Shown here: one piece after another, positions 1 through 4,942 of the stretch | Layout: the number at the start of each line of letters is the position of its first letter | How positions within the stretch are numbered: position 1 is the stretch's first letter | Assembly (NCBI GenBank): GCA_031547045.1 | Contig: JAVBSN010000087.1 | Span: 1 to 7,470, forward strand | Source of the DNA: JAVBSN01 sp031547045 | GTDB taxonomy: Bacteria; Bacillota; Clostridia; Lachnospirales; Lachnospiraceae | DNA: 7,470 nt | Direction: 5' to 3' | Translations under genes and position numbers: made by a program | Notes under the pieces: model-generated | Told to the model about the DNA's origin: nothing | The model's input: the letters and a program-made list of their open reading frames with translations, nothing else | Database searches by the model: none

Positions 1-36
1 CAATTTTTGTATCCTTTCGTATATGTCTTTTCTCAT
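1..36 (-). CDS. N-terminal start of a leftward transposase-like gene (IS21 IstA-like), partial
   Basis: Only the first 12 codons are in the window, read leftward from an ATG at 36-34: MRKDIYERIQKL. An AAAGAGGT ribosome binding site lies about 8 bases upstream of this ATG on the minus strand, so the start is well supported. The short basic, helical opening resembles the beginning of IS21-family IstA transposases, which start with a helix-turn-helix region. Twelve residues cannot prove this. The call rests mainly on the terminal repeat structure between this start and position 134. The rest of the gene lies outside the window. Confidence 0.45.
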   Translation of the reverse strand, partial: MRKDIYERIQKL

Positions 37-134
37 GTCTTTTAACCTCTTTTTGGGTGTATTTTAACATGAAAAAATGGAAATGTTGAAACCAGCATTT
101 TCTACCGCTAGTTTCCTACATTTCCATTCTAACA
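37..134 (-). mobile_element. Terminal region of an IS21-like insertion element (left end, element extends leftward)
   Basis: Read on the minus strand from 134, the sequence starts TGTTAGAATGGAAATGTAGG. The end at position 7352 reads TGTCAATTGAAAAATGTAGG on the plus strand. The two match at 13 of 20 positions with no gap: TGT at the tip and an identical AAATGTAGG core at the same distance. IS21-family elements begin 5'-TG and carry repeated transposase-binding motifs inside their ends, which fits. The exact outer boundary at 134 is inferred from this alignment and from a different reading frame continuing immediately outside it. Confidence 0.5.
76..128. repeat. Imperfect inverted repeat inside the left insertion-element end
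   Basis: Arm 76-95 (AATGGAAATGTTGAAACCAG) and arm 108-128 are inverse complements apart from one bulge and one or two mismatches, with a 12-base loop. The right arm contains the outer AAATGTAGG motif read on the minus strand, so a second, inverted copy of the putative transposase-binding motif lies inside the element. As RNA this would form a long hairpin just upstream of the transposase start, which could block read-in transcription or translation from outside. Confidence 0.7.
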
Positions 135-281
135 TTTACAAATATACTTGTTGATTTTGTAGATACAATTGTAGTTGCTAAAGAAGAGATTGTCATATCG
201 TTAGATTTTTCTAAGTTCCTAACTAAATGCAATCAAAGACTTAATAAAGTAATAAAAATTAATAGAAGTGAAATAAGGTAA
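135..281 (+). pseudogene. 3' remnant of a serine recombinase/integrase-like gene
   Basis: The plus frame is open from the insertion-element boundary to a TAA at 279-281, giving 48 codons with no proper start. The peptide includes LVDFVDTIVVAKEEIVISLDF, then a basic helical tail ending NRSEIR. A short 'FVD.I.V...I.I' beta segment followed by a basic tail is typical of the C-terminus of large serine recombinases of phages and integrative elements, after the zinc-ribbon and coiled-coil part. This is recognition from a short stretch only. The gene appears to have been cut by the insertion element to its left. If so, it was the integrase of the element whose other genes fill this window. Confidence 0.45.
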
Positions 282-433
282 TCATTAGTTGTGGTTACTT
301 TTTAATTTCATGTTGTTTAATACCTTGCGATTATGTATCGTCTTGAGTAAGTCAATATATAATCTAGAGGTCTAAAACATCAGTCAGTAGTCAAAAATTG
401 AAAGATTATATAACTCAAAAGAAAAGATTAAAA
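282..433. other. AT-rich stretch without a recognisable gene
   Basis: No open frame of useful length with a ribosome binding site is visible on either strand. A TATAAT sequence occurs at 358-363 but has no acceptable -35 box at 16-18 bases. The stretch lies just downstream of the recombinase remnant, where an attachment site could be, but no core repeat partner is visible in the window. Confidence 0.5.
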
Positions 434-496
434 ATGATGACAGCAGTTCGCAAGATGAAAATCAGCCGCCCCATTAGACACTCGAAACTCATCTAG
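434..496 (+). CDS. Possible 20-residue basic peptide
   Basis: An ATG at 434 (or the adjacent ATG at 437) opens a 20-codon frame ending at TAG 494-496: MMTAVRKMKISRPIRHSKLI. The block from about 438 to 482 is clearly richer in G and C than its surroundings. The stop codon falls inside the first arm of the terminator at 485-510. A purine-rich run (AAAAGAAAAGATT) lies upstream, but there is no convincing Shine-Dalgarno. It could instead be the 3' part of a small non-coding RNA ending at this terminator, or the tail of a deleted gene. Confidence 0.2.
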   Translation: MMTAVRKMKISRPIRHSKLI

Positions 497-516
497 AAAT
501 AGATGAGTTTTTTATT
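485..516 (+). terminator. Strong Rho-independent terminator
   Basis: A perfect 11-bp stem (485-495 with 500-510) closes a GAAA tetraloop at 496-499 and is followed by a T-rich tract (TTTTTTATT). The stable GNRA loop and the T run on the plus strand mark it as an intrinsic terminator for a rightward transcript, either the recombinase remnant or a small RNA in the 434-496 region. It insulates the promoter at 620-647 from upstream transcription. Confidence 0.85.
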
Positions 517-530
517 CTTAAAAAAACAAC

Positions 531-546
531 ATATACTTAAGTATAT
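531..546. repeat. 16-bp perfect palindrome ATATACTTAAGTATAT
   Basis: The 16 bases are exactly self-complementary (centre between 538 and 539) and lie about 75 bp upstream of the -35 box of the downstream gene. Symmetric AT-rich sites of this size can be repressor operators. Chance palindromes are also common in sequence this AT-rich, so the function is inferred. Confidence 0.35.
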
Positions 547-603
547 ATTCATGATAACAAATATTGCAATTGTCAAAATCACAATATCTCATTAGATGCG
601 AAC

Positions 604-661
604 ATAACTATTAAATACATTGACAATAGTAAAAATTTTATTATAATATAACTATTAAATA
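604..661. repeat. 14-bp direct repeats bracketing the promoter
   Basis: ATAACTATTAAATA occurs at 604-617 and again, identically, at 648-661. The copies are 44 bases apart. One lies just upstream of the -35 box and the other directly after the -10 box, running into the ribosome binding site. An inverted pair, ATTGTCAA (569-576) and TTGACAAT (620-627), also includes the -35 box. Placement around the core promoter suggests regulator binding, possibly by looping or repression; this is inference. Confidence 0.5.
620..647 (+). promoter_or_regulatory. Consensus sigma-A promoter for the BspA-like gene
   Basis: The -35 box is TTGACA (620-625) and the -10 box is TATAAT (642-647), separated by 16 bases. 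Both boxes are perfect consensus. The predicted start of transcription is near 654, about 20 bases before the ATG at 673, and the leader holds AGGAGGT at 661-667. This is the best promoter in the window and would give strong expression unless repressed. Confidence 0.8.
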
Positions 662-672
662 GGAGGTTCTTT

Positions 673-1494
673 ATGAAATCAAAAAAATCATTAGTTATAA
701 TTATTTCATTTGTAGTACTAGCAATTTGTATACTATTGACTATACTATTAAGTGGCGGTGGAAAAAATAATAAATCAACTATCACATTTGATAGTAATGG
801 TGGTAGCAGTGTGGATTCAATCACACTACGTTGTGGAACAGCAGTAACAGCTCCTAGTGATCCAACGCGTGAAAGTTATGACTTTTTGGGATGGTATATT
901 GGAGAAGCAATATATACATTAGACACTATGCCTTCAAAAGATATTACAGTTACCGCAAAATGGCAAGTAACAGATAGTTATTTTACATATACAACTAGCA
1001 GTAGTACAGTAACTATAACTGGTTATACTGGAAATGTAAGAAATCTAATCATTCCAGAAAAAATAAGTGGTATGGATGTAACAAGCATAAAAAGTGCAGT
1101 ATTCTCAGGATGTAGTAATCTAACAAGTATAATAATTCCAAATAGTGTAACAAGTATAGGAATGTCTGCATTCACTGGATGTAGTAGTTTGACAAGCATA
1201 ATATACCCAAGTAATATAACAGGTATCGAAGTTGCTACATTCTATGGATGTAGTAGTTTAACAAGTATAATTATCCCAAATAGTGTCACAAGTATAGGAG
1301 AAGGTGCATTCGATGGATGTAGTAGTTTAGCAAGTATCACAATCCCAAGTAGTGTGACAAGTATAGGAAGCCAGGCATTCTATCACTGTAGTAGCTTAAC
1401 AATAAATGTTGTTGGATATTCTTCAAAACCTGCTGGATGGGATTCTAGTTGGAATTCTAGTTCCAGACCAGTAAATTGGGATTACCAAGGATAA
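673..1494 (+). CDS. Membrane-anchored BspA-type leucine-rich-repeat protein with InlB B-repeat
   Basis: This 273-residue protein has AGGAGGT six bases before its ATG. Residues 1-6 are basic and 7-27 form one hydrophobic segment, a signal-anchor or uncleaved signal peptide with no obvious lipobox. Residues about 36-97 are a Listeria-Bacteroides (InlB B, Flg_new) repeat: ITFDSNGG near 37-44, GWY at 73-75 and a closing VTAKW at 93-97. From about residue 101 it is a BspA/TpLRR domain with five 23-residue repeats starting at F144, F167, F190, F213 and F236, of the form F.GCSSLTSI.IP.SVTSIG..A. The end, GWDSSWN...RPVNW, is the usual cap of this family. Such proteins sit on the cell surface and bind host or partner-cell molecules in BspA examples. 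There is no LPXTG motif. It is transcribed alone, between its own promoter and terminator, and looks like cargo of the element. Confidence 0.9.
   Translation: MKSKKSLVIIISFVVLAICILLTILLSGGGKNNKSTITFDSNGGSSVDSITLRCGTAVTAPSDPTRESYDFLGWYIGEAIYTLDTMPSKDITVTAKWQVTDSYFTYTTSSSTVTITGYTGNVRNLIIPEKISGMDVTSIKSAVFSGCSNLTSIIIPNSVTSIGMSAFTGCSSLTSIIYPSNITGIEVATFYGCSSLTSIIIPNSVTSIGEGAFDGCSSLASITIPSSVTSIGSQAFYHCSSLTINVVGYSSKPAGWDSSWNSSSRPVNWDYQG
1102..1446 (+). repeat. Tandem 69-bp coding repeats of the leucine-rich region
   Basis: Repeat units begin at about 1102, 1171, 1240, 1309 and 1378, each encoding 23 residues. DNA identity between units is high in the stretches encoding GCSSLTSI and IPNSVTSIG. Such tracts can expand or contract by recombination and so change the length of the surface domain. 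Confidence 0.8.
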
Positions 1495-1568
1495 ACTGAA
1501 AATTTTAAGATTATTTAAATAATTCACATGAATTATATTTAAAACAATTATATATTATAAACATGAAC

Positions 1569-1602
1569 AAGGGTCATATCGTTAATCGGTATGGCTCTTT
1601 TT
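1569..1602 (+). terminator. Rho-independent terminator after the BspA-like gene
   Basis: Arms 1570-1581 (AGGGTCATATCG) and 1587-1598 (CGGTATGGCTCT) pair over 12 positions, three of them G-U, around a TTAAT loop. A T run at 1598-1602 follows. It ends the BspA-like transcript. The next gene starts only about 30 bases later, so a promoter for that operon must lie either before this hairpin (making it an attenuator) or within it; no clear -35/-10 pair is visible. Confidence 0.75.
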
Positions 1603-1633
1603 CGTTGCCTTAAATGAAAGAGAGATGATAAGT

Positions 1634-1960
1634 ATGGCAAAGAAAGAAGTTAAGACAAGAAGAATGAAATCAATTGATCAATTAACGATCACTCAAGAGA
1701 TTTCAAAATCTACAGGACTATTACTAAAGGATGTTGAAGAGGTAATTAAGCTAGAACAGCAACTAAACATTAAATATCTAAAGAAAGGTTACAAGGTTAT
1801 GAAGAATGATTATCTAATATTTGAACCTAAAGTAGTTAATCAAAAAGAATGGGTATCACCACTAGATGGTAAAACTCATTTAATCGCCAAGCATGTAGCG
1901 GTATCGATTAGACTAGGTAAAGCATTCAAAGAGCAATTAGTGCTGAAAGGAAACGATTAA
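1634..1960 (+). CDS. HU-like DNA-binding protein
   Basis: The 108-residue protein shows the pattern of the HU/IHF family. A helical N-terminal part (residues about 14-50) has ITQEISKSTGLLLKDVEEV, matching the usual 'l.e.ia..tgls.kdv...l'. A beta core and arm then carry KEWVSPLDGKTHLIAKH, equivalent to the DNA-binding arm around NPxTGE, and the closing VSIRLGKAFKEQL matches 'v.F.pGkalke.v'. The basic N-terminal extension (MAKKEVKTRRMK) is unusual. An in-frame ATG at 1625 touches the AAAGAGAG ribosome binding site (1617-1624), so the ATG at 1634, nine bases after it, is preferred. HU-like proteins bend DNA and help replication, recombination and repression. It leads a run of closely spaced small genes in the element. 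Confidence 0.75.
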   Translation: MAKKEVKTRRMKSIDQLTITQEISKSTGLLLKDVEEVIKLEQQLNIKYLKKGYKVMKNDYLIFEPKVVNQKEWVSPLDGKTHLIAKHVAVSIRLGKAFKEQLVLKGND

Positions 1961-1963
1961 GAT

Positions 1964-2134
1964 ATGTTTGGTATCATTTGTATAGCATTAGGGTTAGCAC
2001 ATCTAGCAGTTCAAGTTATCGAAGAAAGTGCAGATAATGATATAGATAGAATTAAGAATACTTCGACATTTCTAAATGATAAAGTTAATACTACTAATTA
2101 TTTAGGAAGTAATAACAGCCAAAGGAAGAATTAA
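1964..2134 (+). CDS. Small membrane protein, 56 residues, unrecognised
   Basis: The ATG at 1964 follows the HU-like stop by three bases, and AAAGGA (1946-1951) lies 12 bases upstream. Residues 2-19 (FGIICIALGLAHLAVQVI) are hydrophobic and could form one membrane helix or a peripheral amphipathic helix. The rest is polar and rich in Asp and Asn, ending SQRKN. I recognise no family. Its tight spacing with genes on both sides and same-strand position support it as real. Holin-like or other small phage membrane roles are possible but unsupported. Confidence 0.55.
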   Translation: MFGIICIALGLAHLAVQVIEESADNDIDRIKNTSTFLNDKVNTTNYLGSNNSQRKN

Positions 2135-2136
2135 GT

Positions 2137-2442
2137 ATGGAAATATTTATATTATTTATCCATATAAATACGGTAGAGGATGACCATGCGGAAGTAGTTT
2201 GTATTAGCGATGACGAGAATTATATAAAATCTAGATTCACTGCTGAAGTAGTTGATATGGCAAGGAGTTATCCAGACTATCATGTTACTTATGCAAATGA
2301 TGATATGGTTGAATTTCTTGATTCGCACAAAGAAAGAAGATTAATAGTTGAAATTGAAAAACAAAAGTTAAAAAGATTTCCCAATAAGGTTGAATATGAT
2401 AAGACACTAGATGATGAGGATTTAATAAATGAAGCTGATTAA
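2137..2442 (+). CDS. Hypothetical small acidic protein, 101 residues
   Basis: The ATG at 2137 has AAAGGAAG (2121-2128) eight bases upstream and lies two bases after the previous stop. The protein starts with a beta-like stretch (MEIFILFIHINT), has an acidic middle (EDDHAEVVCISDDENYI) and ends in a very acidic tail (KTLDDEDLINEAD). There is no membrane segment and no motif I can name. Its 3' end overlaps the next gene by 14 bases, so the two are probably translationally coupled. Small acidic proteins in early phage operons often block host enzymes, but nothing in this sequence proves that here. Confidence 0.65.
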   Translation: MEIFILFIHINTVEDDHAEVVCISDDENYIKSRFTAEVVDMARSYPDYHVTYANDDMVEFLDSHKERRLIVEIEKQKLKRFPNKVEYDKTLDDEDLINEAD

Positions 2443-2758
2443 GTGCATGGATGACTTGTACAAGTTACCAATCCTAGATGTAATTGAATCTCATAGGATG
2501 GCAATGCATGTTATATGGGATACCTATCTAATCGAGTCATCATGGATTAAGGACGGCGAGTATGATAAGGCTAAAATCTATATAGTTGAAAGTGTAGAAG
2601 ATTACTTGCAACTAATGGATGATGAACCTATTATCGTGCATGCAATCGCTGAAACGGAACTTGATATAGATGACTATATATACGAGCTTCACATTGCTAG
2701 TAATGGAGATTACAATGTCATCGTAATAGGTAAAAGAGAATTCATCTATGACATATAA
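2429..2758 (+). CDS. Hypothetical small acidic protein, 109 residues
   Basis: The ATG at 2429 overlaps the preceding gene and has GATGAGGA (2412-2419) upstream at a good distance. The protein is acidic, with alternating predicted helix and strand: KAKIYIVESVEDYLQLMDDE, then a strand-rich end (YELHIASNGDYNVIVIGKREFIYDI). No transmembrane segment or catalytic motif is visible and I recognise no family. Its end overlaps the start of the DUF960 gene by 11 bases, which makes co-translation likely. It is soluble and probably regulatory or host-interacting; that role is inference. Confidence 0.65.
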   Translation: MKLIKCMDDLYKLPILDVIESHRMAMHVIWDTYLIESSWIKDGEYDKAKIYIVESVEDYLQLMDDEPIIVHAIAETELDIDDYIYELHIASNGDYNVIVIGKREFIYDI

Positions 2759-3077
2759 ATTTGATAAAGATAAGTATGTTACAAGAGGTGTGGAATCAGT
2801 AGTTCATCCAGTTTTGCAACATTTACTTTGGATGTGTGTAATGGTGCAAGTTGCAAAAGGAATGAAATGTGACTATTTGCAAGTTTTCGATAATTTCAAA
2901 AGAGAGATAATTGATGGAGAAGATTTACTAGTATTTACACATTTTCAAGAAGTTCCTAAAAGAAAAGAAATTCACAAAACCCCATTCCATATGGAATATG
3001 CAGATGTGATTGGAAAAAAATTATATATAATCGATGATATAAGTCATTCAACAATGTTGCTATGCAACGAATACTAG
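2748..3077 (+). CDS. DUF960 family protein
   Basis: This 109-residue protein matches the DUF960 family, small proteins found in staphylococcal and other Firmicutes phages and genomes. The landmark blocks are present and in order: KYVTRGVE at 9-16, HLLW at 25-28, DYLQVF at 42-47, HFQEVP at 65-70, and LYIIDD with STMLLCNEY at 92-109. Length agrees with the family. The function is unknown. The ATG at 2748 overlaps the upstream gene by 11 bases, with AAAGAGA upstream as ribosome binding site. It closes the operon and a terminator follows. DUF960 proteins commonly occur in mobile elements, which supports the phage or integrative-element reading of this region. Confidence 0.85.
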   Translation: MTYKFDKDKYVTRGVESVVHPVLQHLLWMCVMVQVAKGMKCDYLQVFDNFKREIIDGEDLLVFTHFQEVPKRKEIHKTPFHMEYADVIGKKLYIIDDISHSTMLLCNEY

Positions 3078-3104
3078 TGGGAGATTTCCCAGTCATGACT
3101 CCTA

Positions 3105-3146
3105 AAAAGAAGATATGACTTCACAAGTTTATCATCTTCTTTTTTT
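3105..3146 (+). terminator. Rho-independent terminator closing the HU-DUF960 operon
   Basis: AAAGAAGAT (3106-3114) pairs with ATCTTCTTT (3134-3142). Inside it, ACTT pairs with AAGT across a small bulge and short loop. A run of seven T (3140-3146) follows. A short extra hairpin, TGGGA/TCCCA (3078-3091), sits directly after the DUF960 stop. Confidence 0.75.
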
Positions 3147-3193
3147 CAATATTAAAAAATGGTAAAATATTTTCAAATAAGGAGTAATTATAT

Positions 3194-3631
3194 ATGACAA
3201 ACATTGACATATTAAAGCAAGCAAAAGAAGGAAATGAATCAGCTATAAATAAAATTATAAGTGATAGTGAGGAAAATATTGATAAACTTGCATTTAAATA
3301 TTGTAAAAAAAATAAGAATATAGATATAGATGATCTTAGGCAAATTGCAAGAGTTAAATTATATGAAGTAATTAATAAATTTGAAATCAAAAATTCTAAA
3401 GAAGATAATTTTGATGGCTATGCTTATGTAGCAATGGACAATGCTATTAAAAAATATGTCATTAAAGAAAAAGTGAATAAAAGTTTAAATGAAGAGTATG
3501 ATGATAATAAAATGCTAACAAGTGCTAAAACTACTGATAGTTTAGATTTTACAGAAGAAGAAAATAATGGAAAGATGATTTTTTGGGTAAGAATAAAAAT
3601 AATCCTGTATCTAATAAAATGGAAAGTTTGA
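3194..3631 (+). CDS. Sigma-70 region-2-like protein, 5' part of a frameshifted gene
   Basis: AAGGAG (3179-3184) lies nine bases before the ATG at 3194. Residues about 5-93 follow sigma-70 region 2: KQAKEGNESAINKII, a helix with KLAFKYCKKN, then IDIDDLRQIARVKLYEVINKFE (region 2.1-2.2, RNA polymerase clamp contact) and FDGYAYVAMDNAIKKYVIKEK (towards 2.3). An acidic linker follows (98-126). After F130 the reading becomes WVRIKIILYLIKWKV, out of character with the linker, while the -1 frame continues with polar residues. This points to loss of one T in the T run at 3579-3584. No region 4 is seen in any frame, so promoter binding at -35 is not evident. It may be a divergent phage or element sigma factor, or a regulator using only the region 2 fold. 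Confidence 0.65.
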   Translation: MTNIDILKQAKEGNESAINKIISDSEENIDKLAFKYCKKNKNIDIDDLRQIARVKLYEVINKFEIKNSKEDNFDGYAYVAMDNAIKKYVIKEKVNKSLNEEYDDNKMLTSAKTTDSLDFTEEENNGKMIFWVRIKIILYLIKWKV

Positions 3632-3900
3632 ATAGCCATATAATTGGAGAATTTTATGATTTCACTAAAATTGCAAGTGCTACGATAATGGCTATAGTAT
3701 TTAAAAATAATTATAATAAATTTATAAAATATTCTATTAAGAGAGTTTCAAATCCACTATTAATGCAAGAATATGATGCTAAAATTGATTTGCTGTTATC
3801 AAATATACGTTTATTCTTAAAGAATGAAGAAGATAAAGAAGATGTAACATTTTATACAAATCTTTTTAGAGGAGAAATACTCGATAAAAAAATGATTTGA
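3583..3900 (+). CDS. Middle part of the frameshifted sigma-like gene (or separate unrecognised protein)
   Basis: The frame is open from 3568 to TGA 3898-3900. The only early start is TTG at 3583, eight bases after GGAAAG, so independent translation is possible but weak. Fusion with the upstream frame through the T run gives a smooth sequence (NNGKMIF then LGKNKNNPVSNK). The peptide is helical and basic to mixed (TKIASATIMAIVFKNNYNKF, later DLLLSNIRLFLKNEEDKED). I recognise no family and it does not look like sigma region 4. At its 3' end the A7 run (3886-3892) again separates it from a continuing open frame, EILDKK then NDLNAKKRK. Confidence 0.5.
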   Translation: MGKNKNNPVSNKMESLNSHIIGEFYDFTKIASATIMAIVFKNNYNKFIKYSIKRVSNPLLMQEYDAKIDLLLSNIRLFLKNEEDKEDVTFYTNLFRGEILDKKMI

Positions 3901-4064
3901 ATGCAAAAAAGAGAAAAATCTTTTTAAATGAAACTGGTCTAAAGATTGTTGATAAATACACACCTATGGAAATTGATAATTATATAAATGAATTTGAGGT
4001 GGAAGAGTTGTATAAATGGCTCATTAAATATTCGAAAATTGTGATTAAAAATAGAAACAAATAA
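3888..4064 (+). pseudogene. 3' fragment of the frameshifted sigma-like gene
   Basis: This open frame of 58 codons has no own start or ribosome binding site. It reads NDLNAKKRKIFLNETG, then KYTPMEIDNYINEFEVEE, and ends at TAA 4062-4064. It joins the upstream frame if one A is restored in the A run at 3886-3892. A terminator stem begins on the last base of its stop codon, which is where a gene end is expected and argues that this frame is the true end of the gene. Joined, the three parts give a protein of about 290 residues. Confidence 0.5.
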
Positions 4065-4086
4065 AATGGTAGAGATACCATTTTTT
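4064..4086 (+). terminator. Rho-independent terminator after the sigma-like gene
   Basis: AAATGGTA (4064-4071) pairs perfectly with TACCATTT (4076-4083) around a GAGA tetraloop, followed by T to 4086. The stem starts on the final base of the stop codon at 4062-4064. Confidence 0.8.
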
Positions 4087-4093
4087 AATTATT

Positions 4094-4127
4094 AACTTGA
4101 ATTGTACATTAATGTATAGTTCAAGTT
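4094..4127. promoter_or_regulatory. 34-bp near-perfect dyad, probable operator or RNA hairpin
   Basis: The 34 bases from AACTTGAA (4094-4101) to TTCAAGTT (4120-4127) are symmetric about 4110/4111. The inner TACAT/ATGTA arms are also perfect, and the only mismatched pairs (two) would be G-U in RNA. There is no T run after it, so it is not a terminator. It lies between the terminator of the sigma-like gene and the leader of the replication operon, a suitable place for binding of a dimeric regulator. No good -35/-10 pair is seen directly around it. Confidence 0.6.
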
Positions 4128-4278
4128 TGAGAAGTGTCTCTGCTTTATATAGGTGTAAGGAGAAAATTTTAAACTCTAGAACTCGATAAAAACAGAGTTG
4201 ACTAATAATAGCAACAAGAGAATTAGATTCAAATCGATGTGATTCAGAGTAAATAAATTAAATCCAAGCAAATATATA
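4128..4278. other. Leader region of the replication operon, no gene seen
   Basis: No coding frame is evident. The stretch holds small inverted repeats (GAGA/TCTC at 4129-4140, AACTCT/AGAGTT at 4172-4199) and a weak promoter-like pair, TTGACT (4198-4203) and TTAGAT (4223-4228), 19 bases apart. An AGGAGG ribosome binding site for the next gene follows at 4279. A GTAAGGAG sequence at 4155-4162 is followed by no useful open frame. Confidence 0.4.
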
Positions 4279-4291
4279 GGAGGACAAATAT

Positions 4292-4942
4292 ATGTCAAAG
4301 CAAAATTCAAAGAAAGTAGTTAAGCCAACAGTCGTAGGAAGTGTAGTAACAGTACCAGCAGTATTATCATCAGACTCAAAAGGTTACATCCAAGAAAAAG
4401 GTTTCGCAGGATTAAAATTAGTAGACAATAACGGAAAAATATTAAAAAATACCAAGATTGATGTTTTATTCAAAGGACATGAAGTTGATGTAGCAGGTTT
4501 TGATGGAATCACGATGAAAAATTTAAGTTACGCTGACTTAGATGCTGAACTAAATTATGTAAGATTTATCAAAAATTATGATGAAAATTATACTCTAAGA
4601 TTCAACTTCAATACTCATGGCGGAAGTAATCTAGAATTGATTTCGATAGTACTAAATCACTTGGTAACTGGCAACGATGATGCCAAAGTGGCAATGTTTC
4701 CAGAAGAACCAGAAGGATTGTGCATCAAAATTGACATCGAAAATGTACATAAGAATTTAGAAAAAATTGAAACAGTTATCCAATTTATAGAAATGTATTT
4801 CCAAATGGATCATATCGACGAAGACGGAAAAGTATACAAAAGACAAACTGATGTAGAAACATCTAAAATTGTAGAAGAAGCATTAAAAGTAGTAAGTGCA
4901 CTAATGGCAGACTCAAAGAATGGAGTAGCTACTAATGAATAA
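4292..4942 (+). CDS. Unrecognised 216-residue protein, first gene of the replication operon
   Basis: AGGAGG (4279-4284) lies seven bases upstream of the ATG. The N-terminus is basic and low-complexity (MSKQNSKKVVKPTVVGSVVT). The middle is mixed and soluble, including KIDVLFKGHEVDVAGFDG near 56-73 and YTLRFNFNTHGGSNLELISI near 100-119. The last third is helical and charged (NLEKIETVIQFIEMYFQMD, about 155-173). No signal peptide, membrane helix or catalytic motif is seen and I recognise no family. It overlaps the next gene by eight bases (ATGAATAA), so the two are co-translated. As the lead gene before a 159-aa protein and a helicase-like ATPase, it probably has a DNA replication or recombination role; this is inferred from context only. 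Confidence 0.7.
   Translation: MSKQNSKKVVKPTVVGSVVTVPAVLSSDSKGYIQEKGFAGLKLVDNNGKILKNTKIDVLFKGHEVDVAGFDGITMKNLSYADLDAELNYVRFIKNYDENYTLRFNFNTHGGSNLELISIVLNHLVTGNDDAKVAMFPEEPEGLCIKIDIENVHKNLEKIETVIQFIEMYFQMDHIDEDGKVYKRQTDVETSKIVEEALKVVSALMADSKNGVATNE

Noticed and set aside
343..363. Promoter with TATAAT at 358-363
   Set aside because: The nearest TTGAGT is only nine bases upstream and no -35 box occurs at 16-18 bases.
440..490. tRNA or tmRNA fragment in the G+C-rich island
   Set aside because: No acceptor stem, T-arm consensus or cloverleaf pairing can be drawn around it.
579..824. Minus-strand open frame of 81 codons
   Set aside because: It lies opposite the promoter and start of the BspA-like gene, has no ribosome binding site, and its hydrophobic composition is an antisense shadow.
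1102..1446. Regularly spaced repeats as a CRISPR array
   Set aside because: The 69-bp period is in frame and encodes 23-residue leucine-rich repeats; there are no unique spacers.
3121..3639. Two minus-strand open frames (3121-3390 and 3424-3639)
   Set aside because: Both are antisense to the sigma-like gene, rich in Leu/Ile/Phe as expected from reversed Lys/Asn-rich coding, and lack ribosome binding sites.
3885..3894. Programmed -1 ribosomal frameshift at the A7 run
   Set aside because: In the zero frame the site is T AAA AAA, so the P-site tRNA would have to re-pair with TAA; no clear stimulatory structure follows. A lost base is simpler.
3626..3900. TGA read as tryptophan (Mollicutes code)
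   Set aside because: Reading through the TGA at 3629-3631 or 3898-3900 soon meets other stops, and all Trp codons in the solid genes are TGG.
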